This document shows, piece after piece, positions 52,145 to 58,843 of a stretch of DNA of 64,000 bases. The stretch's first letter is position 1; every line of letters begins with the position of its first letter. Made by a program: the position numbers and the translations under genes. The notes under the pieces are model-generated. The model worked only from the letters and a program-made list of their open reading frames with translations. It was not told the DNA's origin and did not search any database. Source of the stretch: Flavobacteriales bacterium (lineage in GTDB: Bacteria; Bacteroidota; Bacteroidia; Flavobacteriales_E; Vicingaceae); contig JACJZB010000010.1 of the NCBI GenBank assembly GCA_020635815.1, positions 1 to 64,000 on the forward strand, given 5' to 3'.

Positions 52145-55000
52145 TTATGCTTCCATATAATCCTCAATAGGATTACAGCTGCAAATTAGATTTCTATCAC
52201 CAAAAGCGTTATCAACTCTAGCAACTGATGGCCAATATTTTGCATCTTGCAACCACTCTAATGGGAAAGCAGCTTTTTCTCTCGAATAGCTATGTTTCCA
52301 TTCACCAGCAATAATTGCTTTTGACGTATGAGGAGCATTTTTTAATACATTATCATCTTTGTCAGCTTCACCAGAAATAATTTCATTTACTTCATTTCTA
52401 ATGCTAATCATGGTATCAATAAAACGGTCTAATTCAGCTTTACTTTCACTTTCAGTTGGTTCAACCATAAGTGTACCTGCTACTGGGAAAGAAACGGTTG
52501 GAGCATGGAATCCATAATCCATTAAACGTTTTGCAAGATCGCCAACTTCAACTCCAGAAGCTTGTTTAAAATCCCTACATTCTAAAATCATTTCATGAGC
52601 AACTCTTTTGTTTTCGTTGGTATATAAAATACCATAATGTCCTTCTAGCTTTGATTTAATATAATTGGCGTTTAAAATAGCCAATTGAGTTGATTTTTTT
52701 AAACCTGCTGTACCTAGCATTTTAATGTATGCATAAGATATTAAGCATACATAAGCACTTCCCCAAGGAGCTGCAGAAACAGCTGTAATAGCATCTTTGC
52801 CACCAATTTTTATAACTGGATTAGAAGGTAAAAACGGAGTTAAATGTTTTGCAACACCAATAGGGCCAACTCCAGGGCCACCACCACCGTGAGGGATAGC
52901 AAAAGTTTTATGTAAGTTTAAGTGACAAACATCAGCACCAATATTAGCAGGGTTTGTTAAGCCAACTTGAGCGTTCATGTTTGCTCCATCCATATAAACT
53001 TGACCACCATTTTCATGAATAATGTTGGTTAATTCCATAATACTTTCTTCAAATACACCGTGTGTAGATGGGTAAGTAATCATAACACAAGATAAATTAG
53101 CAGCATGTAATTTTGCTTTTGCTCTTAAATCTTCTACATCAATATTTCCTTGTTCATCACATTTTGTTACAATAACTTCCATGCCTGCCATTACTGCACT
53201 TGCAGGGTTTGTTCCGTGTGCTGAAGAAGGAATTAAAGCAATGTTTCGGTGATGGTCACCTCTGCTTTGATGGTAAGCTTGAATTACTAAAAGTCCAGCA
53301 TATTCGCCCGAAGCTCCAGAGTTAGGCTGTAAAGAAACAGCATCAAATCCAGTAATTTCAGCTAAATCATCGGCTAATCCTTTCAACATTTCTTGGTAAC
53401 CCTCTGCTTGATTAAAAGGAACAAAAGGGTGAATGTTTGCCCATTCATTCCATCCTAAAGGAATAAGTTCTGATGCAGCATTTAACTTCATGGTACAAGA
53501 ACCTAAAGATATCATTGAGTGAGTTAGTGATAAATCTTTATTTTCTAAACGCTTAATGTAACGCATCATATCAGATTCTGAATGATACAATGAAAAAGTT
53601 TCGTGCGTTAAATAATCAGAAGTTCTGGTTAACGCTGATGGAATTCCATTAACTTCAGCAGGTTGGATTGATTTTCCGGTTGCTTCAGCAATAATGGCTA
53701 CTATTTCGTTTATGCTTTTTTCGTTTTCGGTTTCGCCAATACTTATAGAAACTGTGTTGTTTGTGTAGTAGAAGTTAACTTCTTTGCTTAAAGCAATTGC
53801 TTTGATTTTTGAAATTAAGGTGGCATCAGCTTCATAAGTTAGGGTGTCAAAAAAGCTATTATTTATTCTTTTTAATCCTAAACTATCAATTGAAGCGGCT
53901 AGTTTTCCTGTTAAATTATTAATGGTTAAAGCAATATTTTTTATACCAGTTGGACCATGATAAACAGCATACATTCCAGCCATAACTGCTAATAAAACTT
54001 GAGCAGTACAAATGTTTGATGTTGCTTTATCTCTTTTTATGTGTTGTTCTCTTGTTTGTAAAGCCATTCTCAGGGCTCTGTTTCCTTGTTCGTCAACCGA
54101 AACTCCAATAATTCTTCCGGGAATATTTCTTTTGTAAGCCTCTTTAGTTGCAAAATAAGCAGCATGTGGTCCTCCATAACCCATTGGCACACCAAATCGT
54201 TGAGTAGTACCAACAACAACATCTGCTCCCCATTCTCCAGGAGGAGTTAATAGTGCTAAACTCATTAAATCGGCAGCAACAATAACTAAACTTTCGTTTG
54301 CGTGTGCTTTTTCTACGAATGAAGCATAATTTTCAATTTGTCCAGTTGTATCAGGATATTGTACAATTGCTCCAAAAACTTTTTCATTAAATTCAAAAGT
54401 TTCATGGTCGCCAACAATTAATTCTATATCTAATGGAGTTGAACGTGTTTTTAAAACATCAATCGTTTGGGGGAAACATTTGTCAGATACAAAAAAGACG
54501 TTAGCATTATTCTTTTTCGCTTCTCTTGTGCGGCTATTATAAGCCATAATCATAGCCTCTCCAGCTGCAGTCCCCTCATCTAATAATGATGCGTTGGTAA
54601 TTTCCATCCCTGTTAAATCCAATACCATAGTTTGGAAATTTAACAGTGCTTCTAATCTTCCTTGCGAAATTTCAGCTTGGTAAGGAGTGTAAGCTGTGTA
54701 CCATCCTGGATTCTCAAAAATATTACGCTTTATTACTGAGGGTAAAATTGTATTGTAGTAACCTAGCCCTATGTACGATTTGTATGTTTTATTTTTATGC
54801 GATAAAGCTTTAATATGATTCAAATATTCATATTCTGTTAAAGGTTCACTTAGGTTAAGTTCGTTCTTTAATCTAATTTTTGATGGTATGGTTTGACTAA
54901 TTAGTTCATCGATAGAGCTAACACCAACGGCAGTTAACATTTGGTTGATATCTGTATCTCTAGGGCCAATATGGCGATCTGAAAATTTTTGTATTGACAT
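52145..55000 (-). CDS. gcvP: Glycine dehydrogenase (decarboxylating), P-protein
   Basis: PLP enzyme of the glycine cleavage system, 951 residues, so the fused long form rather than the two-subunit form. The N-terminal DRHIGPRDTDINQML is typical. The PLP lysine is in HLNLHKTFAIPHGGGGPG near residue 700, and the glycine-rich loop follows. No gcvT or gcvH is adjacent, and I saw no glycine riboswitch in the 136-base upstream gap. Confidence 0.96.
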   Translation of the reverse strand: MSIQKFSDRHIGPRDTDINQMLTAVGVSSIDELISQTIPSKIRLKNELNLSEPLTEYEYLNHIKALSHKNKTYKSYIGLGYYNTILPSVIKRNIFENPGWYTAYTPYQAEISQGRLEALLNFQTMVLDLTGMEITNASLLDEGTAAGEAMIMAYNSRTREAKKNNANVFFVSDKCFPQTIDVLKTRSTPLDIELIVGDHETFEFNEKVFGAIVQYPDTTGQIENYASFVEKAHANESLVIVAADLMSLALLTPPGEWGADVVVGTTQRFGVPMGYGGPHAAYFATKEAYKRNIPGRIIGVSVDEQGNRALRMALQTREQHIKRDKATSNICTAQVLLAVMAGMYAVYHGPTGIKNIALTINNLTGKLAASIDSLGLKRINNSFFDTLTYEADATLISKIKAIALSKEVNFYYTNNTVSISIGETENEKSINEIVAIIAEATGKSIQPAEVNGIPSALTRTSDYLTHETFSLYHSESDMMRYIKRLENKDLSLTHSMISLGSCTMKLNAASELIPLGWNEWANIHPFVPFNQAEGYQEMLKGLADDLAEITGFDAVSLQPNSGASGEYAGLLVIQAYHQSRGDHHRNIALIPSSAHGTNPASAVMAGMEVIVTKCDEQGNIDVEDLRAKAKLHAANLSCVMITYPSTHGVFEESIMELTNIIHENGGQVYMDGANMNAQVGLTNPANIGADVCHLNLHKTFAIPHGGGGPGVGPIGVAKHLTPFLPSNPVIKIGGKDAITAVSAAPWGSAYVCLISYAYIKMLGTAGLKKSTQLAILNANYIKSKLEGHYGILYTNENKRVAHEMILECRDFKQASGVEVGDLAKRLMDYGFHAPTVSFPVAGTLMVEPTESESKAELDRFIDTMISIRNEVNEIISGEADKDDNVLKNAPHTSKAIIAGEWKHSYSREKAAFPLEWLQDAKYWPSVARVDNAFGDRNLICSCNPIEDYMEA

Positions 55001-55037
55001 AATATAATTGTTTGTTTCTATGATTTAAAAAGGCTAA

Positions 55038-55045
55038 CAAATGTA
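55038..55045 (-). promoter_or_regulatory. Putative -7 promoter box for gcvP
   Basis: TACATTTG on the minus strand matches TAnnTTTG, 38 bases before the gcvP start. Confidence 0.38.
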
Positions 55046-55136
55046 ACAAAAGAACAACAGAAATTAGCTGATTTTAGTCAGTGTGAAAAAATAAAAGAAA
55101 TGTATAGTTGAAATGTTAAGATTTAAGGGAATTCGA

Positions 55137-55883
55137 TTAATTAAAATTATTTCTTACCGTAGAAATTTCTTCAATTAAATTTCGGTTTTTTTCTGCTCCA
55201 TTACCTATTACAATAATATCTGCACCAGCTTTATATACTTCAGCGGCTGCTTTGGCAGATTTAATCCCACCACCAATAATTAAAGGTATATCTAAATTCG
55301 ATTTTGTTAGCGATATCATTTCATTAGAAATGGGTTGTTGAGCACCGCTACCACCATCAATGTAAATTAATTTTTGCCCTAAATATTGTCCTGTTAAAGC
55401 TGTGTTTGCAGCTTGTTCATTGTTATTGTATGCAATAGGAGGGGTTTCACTTACTTTTATGGCAGTTGTTAGGTTGCCGCAATCTACCAATAAATAGCCA
55501 GTTGGAATAATTTCTAACTTACTCGTTTTAAGTTTTGGAGTAGCTAAAAGTTGGTTGCCAATTAAAAAGTCAGGGTTACGACCAGAAATAAGCGATAAAA
55601 ATAAAATCCCATCGGCTTTGGTGCTAATGTGATTATGGTTTCCAGGGAAAAGTACTACAGGAATGGTTGAATTTTCTTTTATTGCATGAACGGTATTGTC
55701 AATATTACCATTGGTAATTATACTTCCTCCAACCAAGAAAAAATCAATTTTTACTTTATTACAAACGTGAATTGTTTTTAATAACTCTGCAAAATTTTGC
55801 TTGTCTGGGTCTATTAAAACAGCAAACAGCTTTTTTTCTTGTTTAACTTTTAGGGTAATATTATGGTAAATGTCTTTGCTCAT
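55137..55883 (-). CDS. Geranylgeranylglyceryl/heptaprenylglyceryl phosphate synthase
   Basis: TIM-barrel prenyltransferase of the GGGPS/PcrB family joining a polyprenyl diphosphate to glycerol-1-phosphate, giving an archaeal-type ether lipid precursor. Motifs are AVLIDPDKQNFAELL, LFPGNHNHIS, YIDGGSGAQQPIS and LIIGGGIKSAKAAAEV with VIGNG at the end. I place the start at 55883 (MSKDIYHNI). An open frame extends upstream to 55976, but that part lies over a dispersed repeat and encodes an unlikely hydrophobic tail. 248 residues. Confidence 0.9.
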   Translation of the reverse strand: MSKDIYHNITLKVKQEKKLFAVLIDPDKQNFAELLKTIHVCNKVKIDFFLVGGSIITNGNIDNTVHAIKENSTIPVVLFPGNHNHISTKADGILFLSLISGRNPDFLIGNQLLATPKLKTSKLEIIPTGYLLVDCGNLTTAIKVSETPPIAYNNNEQAANTALTGQYLGQKLIYIDGGSGAQQPISNEMISLTKSNLDIPLIIGGGIKSAKAAAEVYKAGADIIVIGNGAEKNRNLIEEISTVRNNFN

Positions 55884-55922
55884 TCGAAAAGCGAAATTAA
55901 GGAAATTTAATATCAACAAAAG

Positions 55923-55994
55923 TGTCAATTTGAGTGAAATTCTGAAAGAATATTTTATCGAGAACAAAAAAATCAAAAACCACTCAAACTGACA
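55923..55994. repeat. Dispersed nested palindrome, copy 3
   Basis: The outer arms TGTCAATTTGAGT (55923) and ACTCAAACTGACA (55982) pair except for one position. The inner TATCGAGAAC (55956) corresponds to the inner arm of copies 1 and 2. Here both outer arms changed together (TCGAGT/ACTCGA to TTGAGT/ACTCAA), keeping the pairing. It lies six bases downstream of the stop of the phosphopantetheinyl transferase gene. Confidence 0.75.
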
Positions 55995-56000
55995 ATGATT

Positions 56001-56639
56001 TCACAACGTATAAACTAAAATATAATCATCAATTTTTTCCCATTCCATTTTTATTTTGGAGTAAAAACTCCTCCCTTGAGGGAGGTTGGGAGGGTGATTG
56101 AAATTTATAATACCATAAAAATTAGTTGAATTCTTTGTAAAACCTTCTATAAATAGATTCTCGATAAACAACACCTCTTTTTTGCCATAGTATTTATAAA
56201 GGGCTTCTTTTGCTCCCCAATAAAGTGTTAAGTGTTCATGTGAGGTAATAACTTTTAAATCATCATCATTTAAAAATTTGTATTTTATTCGTTCTACTTT
56301 AGGTGCTATTTTTTCAATATCAATTCCGCAATTATCTTCTTCGTTTATAATAATGGCTACATAATCACCCGAATGAGAAATAGAAATATTCCAATGATTA
56401 CTTAAACTAGGTTTCCCTAATTCATTGTAAATAATTTCTGCATCGTTAAAAAAATGGTTTACTAATAAGCGAGTTGCAATCCATTGTTTAATACGGCTAT
56501 CACTTTTTGTTTGGGGAAGTGAGTTTAAGTTTATAGCTAAATTCGTAGCTTGTTCTATTAAATCTTCTTGATTTTCAGTAATATGCCAAACACCAACTTT
56601 AATATTGTTAGTTAAGTTTTTTTGTTGAAATAGAGGCAT
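56001..56639 (-). CDS. 4'-phosphopantetheinyl transferase superfamily protein
   Basis: Transfers the phosphopantetheine arm of CoA to acyl or peptidyl carrier proteins. It has 212 residues, of the Sfp-like type. The metal-binding and catalytic motifs are NCGIDIEKIAPKVERIKYK and YWGAKEALYKYYGKK. The SHSGDYVAI segment binds CoA. Residues about 181-192 (NHPPNLPQGRSF) are encoded by a palindromic element inserted between FYGIINF and YSKIKMEW, apparently lengthening a surface hairpin. No polyketide or peptide synthase genes are nearby. Confidence 0.87.
   Translation of the reverse strand: MPLFQQKNLTNNIKVGVWHITENQEDLIEQATNLAINLNSLPQTKSDSRIKQWIATRLLVNHFFNDAEIIYNELGKPSLSNHWNISISHSGDYVAIIINEEDNCGIDIEKIAPKVERIKYKFLNDDDLKVITSHEHLTLYWGAKEALYKYYGKKEVLFIENLFIEGFTKNSTNFYGIINFNHPPNLPQGRSFYSKIKMEWEKIDDYILVYTL
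56064..56100 (+). repeat. G/C-rich palindromic element, copy E (inside the phosphopantetheinyl transferase gene)
   Basis: CTCCCTTGAGGGAG is the core, followed by GTTGGGAGGGTGATT. The gene reads the opposite strand, giving HPPNLPQGRSF. Here the loop differs from the copies in murD and ftsQ while the stem is kept. Confidence 0.75.
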
Positions 56640-56665
56640 TTTACTAAAGTTATTAGGTTATTCCT

Positions 56666-56673
56666 TAAATTTG
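56666..56673 (+). promoter_or_regulatory. Putative -7 promoter box for ahcY
   Basis: TAAATTTG followed by CAG matches TAnnTTTG, 30 bases before the ahcY ATG. The -33 region is only T-rich. No SAH or SAM riboswitch fits in the 64-base gap. Confidence 0.48.
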
Positions 56674-56703
56674 CAGTTCCTAAAATTATAAAACTATAAC
56701 TAA

Positions 56704-58017
56704 ATGAGTACACAAGTGGAAAGATTACCATACAAAGTTAAAGATATTACCCTTGCTGAATGGGGTAGAAAAGAAATTAGATTAGCTGAAGCAGAAATGC
56801 CAGGGTTAATGAGTTTGAGAGAAGAGTTTGGAACATCTAAACCTTTAGCAGGAGCTAGAATTGCAGGATGTTTACACATGACTATACAAACAGCAGTTTT
56901 AATTGAGACATTAACAGCTTTAGGAGCTGAGGTTACTTGGTCTTCATGTAATATATTCTCAACACAAGATCAGGCTGCTGCAGCAATTGCTGCAACAGGA
57001 GTTCCTGTTTATGCTTGGAAAGGATTAACCGAAGAAGAATTTGATTGGTGTATAGAACAAACGATTTTTGGATTTGAAGGTGGAAAACCTTTAAATATGA
57101 TTTTAGATGATGGTGGAGATTTAACCAATATGGTATTTGATAAATATCCTGAATTGTGTAAAGATATCAAAGGATTATCAGAAGAAACTACTACTGGTGT
57201 ACATAGATTATACGAAAGAGTTAAAAATGGAACGTTAGTAATGCCAGCAATCAATGTAAATGATTCGGTTACTAAGTCGAAATTTGATAATAAATACGGA
57301 TGTAAAGAATCGTTAGTAGATGCTATTAGAAGAGCTACAGATGTAATGATGGCAGGTAAAGTTGCCGTTGTTTGTGGTTATGGCGATGTTGGTAAAGGCT
57401 CTGCTGCTTCGTTGAGAGGTGCTGGAGCAAGAGTTATTGTAACTGAAATTGACCCAATTTGTGCTTTACAAGCAGCAATGGACGGTTTTGCTGTTAAGTT
57501 GTTAGAAAACGTAATTGGTGAAGCTGATATAGTTGTAACTACTACAGGTAATAAAGACATTATCCAAGGGCAACATTTCGAAGCCATGAAAGACAAAACT
57601 ATTGTTTGTAACATTGGTCACTTTGATAATGAAATTGATGTTGCTTGGTTAAACAAAAATTACGGACACACTAAAGATACTATCAAACCTCAAGTTGATA
57701 TGTATAATGTAAAAGGTAATGATATTATTTTATTAGCTGAAGGTAGATTGGTGAACTTAGGTTGTGCTACTGGTCATCCATCTTTTGTTATGAGTAACTC
57801 TTTTACTAATCAAACTTTAGCTCAAATTGAGTTGTGGACAAATAGTGAGGCTTACAAAAATGAAGTGTATATGTTACCTAAGCATTTAGATGAAAAAGTA
57901 GCGAAATTGCACTTAGAAAAAATTGCAGTGGAGTTAACTACTTTACGTCCAGACCAAGCAGCATATATTGGTGTTGCAGTTGAAGGGCCATATAAGCCAG
58001 AACACTACAGATATTAG
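56704..58017 (+). CDS. ahcY: Adenosylhomocysteinase
   Basis: NAD-dependent hydrolase splitting S-adenosylhomocysteine into adenosine and homocysteine, 437 residues. The NAD site is VVCGYGDVGKGSAASLRGAG (near residue 222). Substrate residues are seen in AGCLHMTIQTAVLIETL and VNDSVTKSKFDN, and the C-terminus PYKPEHYRY is the conserved end. It recycles the product of methylases such as RsmH. It is a single-gene unit with its own promoter and terminator. Confidence 0.96.
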   Translation: MSTQVERLPYKVKDITLAEWGRKEIRLAEAEMPGLMSLREEFGTSKPLAGARIAGCLHMTIQTAVLIETLTALGAEVTWSSCNIFSTQDQAAAAIAATGVPVYAWKGLTEEEFDWCIEQTIFGFEGGKPLNMILDDGGDLTNMVFDKYPELCKDIKGLSEETTTGVHRLYERVKNGTLVMPAINVNDSVTKSKFDNKYGCKESLVDAIRRATDVMMAGKVAVVCGYGDVGKGSAASLRGAGARVIVTEIDPICALQAAMDGFAVKLLENVIGEADIVVTTTGNKDIIQGQHFEAMKDKTIVCNIGHFDNEIDVAWLNKNYGHTKDTIKPQVDMYNVKGNDIILLAEGRLVNLGCATGHPSFVMSNSFTNQTLAQIELWTNSEAYKNEVYMLPKHLDEKVAKLHLEKIAVELTTLRPDQAAYIGVAVEGPYKPEHYRY

Positions 58018-58040
58018 AAAATAAAATTTTTTAGATGTTT

Positions 58041-58070
58041 AAATCCCTAGCAATTGCTAGGGATTTTTTG
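58041..58070 (+). terminator. Rho-independent terminator after ahcY
   Basis: AAATCCCTAGCAATTGCTAGGGATTT is fully palindromic and is followed by T, forming a long stem with a tiny loop. Confidence 0.88.
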
Positions 58071-58223
58071 TTTTAATATCCTTTTTGTGAAAAAAAATAA
58101 TAATTTGCAGAACTTAGAGGCAACGATTTTAAATTGAATTCGTCATCTTTACGTGAGTGTTTTATTCTTATTCAAAAATACCACTTGCTGTTAAATATCA
58201 AACATTTTGTTATTATATATTGT

Positions 58224-58580
58224 ATGAAAAAAATATTCGGAGTTCTCTTTTTACTTATGGTTATTAATGGTTATGCTCAAGAGCAGATAGACAAAGTAAC
58301 CTCAAACAATAGTTTAGAATTTAGTAGTATGGAAAAAATGGCTACGAATAAATATAAACTAGAGGTAATCTTTTCTAATGTTACTGGAAAAGAAGATATG
58401 AATAACATCATCCATGTTGTTAAATCTATTCATGGAGTAGAAAGTATCGAATTATTTTACCCTACAACCAACAACGGAATAATTATTTTGTCTGAAGTTA
58501 TAATGCCATCAGATTTAATTGAAAAATTAAATTCAATTAATATTCAACTTGATCCAAAATCACTTAAACAACAGTATTAA
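58224..58580 (+). CDS. Small secreted protein upstream of the adhesin
   Basis: A 118-residue protein with a clear signal peptide (about 1-17, ending NGYAQE). The mature part has the strand-helix-strand pattern KYKLEVIFSNVTG, MNNIIHVVKSIHGVESIELF, GIIILSEVIM and DLIEKLNS, like a small ferredoxin-type fold related to HMA domains but without cysteines. I start at 58224 because the signal peptide begins there; the frame upstream to 58134 is not protein-like. It lies 11 bases before the adhesin gene and may be coexpressed with it. Function unknown. Confidence 0.62.
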   Translation: MKKIFGVLFLLMVINGYAQEQIDKVTSNNSLEFSSMEKMATNKYKLEVIFSNVTGKEDMNNIIHVVKSIHGVESIELFYPTTNNGIIILSEVIMPSDLIEKLNSINIQLDPKSLKQQY

Positions 58581-58591
58581 AAAAGTAAGAA

Positions 58592-58843
58592 ATGAAAATA
58601 TTTTATAAATTAATTGTCATCGCATTATTTATTACTTCTGGTAATGTTTTTGCTCAAGGAGGTAATAACTGTGCTGGTGCTTTAGCAAATGCTGTAACTT
58701 TACCATTTTCTGCTACTGGGCAAACAAATTGTGGTGCGGGCAATACTTATACAAGTGGAAATTCTACAGCTTGCGGTAGTACTTTGTATCTAGGGGGTCA
58801 AGATTATTTATATGCGTTTACACCAACTACATCTGGTTTTTAA
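58592..58843 (+). CDS. N-terminal fragment of the SprB-repeat adhesin, before a frameshift
   Basis: The first 83 codons of the giant adhesin: a signal peptide (about 1-21, ending NVFAQ) followed by a Cys-containing domain (NNCAGALANAVTLPFSATG, QDYLYAFTPTTSGF). The frame stops at TAA 58841-58843, directly after GGT TTT in a run of five T. The same domain continues without a break in the -1 frame (LNVNLTSTSTYVGLMLYSGC). So this is the start of one gene, not a small gene. One extra T, or a -1 slip at the T run, restores the frame. Confidence 0.75.
   Translation: MKIFYKLIVIALFITSGNVFAQGGNNCAGALANAVTLPFSATGQTNCGAGNTYTSGNSTACGSTLYLGGQDYLYAFTPTTSGF

Noticed and set aside
55001..55136. Glycine riboswitch upstream of gcvP
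   Set aside because: No paired conserved purine-rich aptamer pattern could be seen in this short AT-rich gap.
55884..55976. N-terminal extension of the GGGPS gene
   Set aside because: The extra 31 residues come from the dispersed repeat region and do not fit the family; the ATG at 55883 gives the expected N-terminus.
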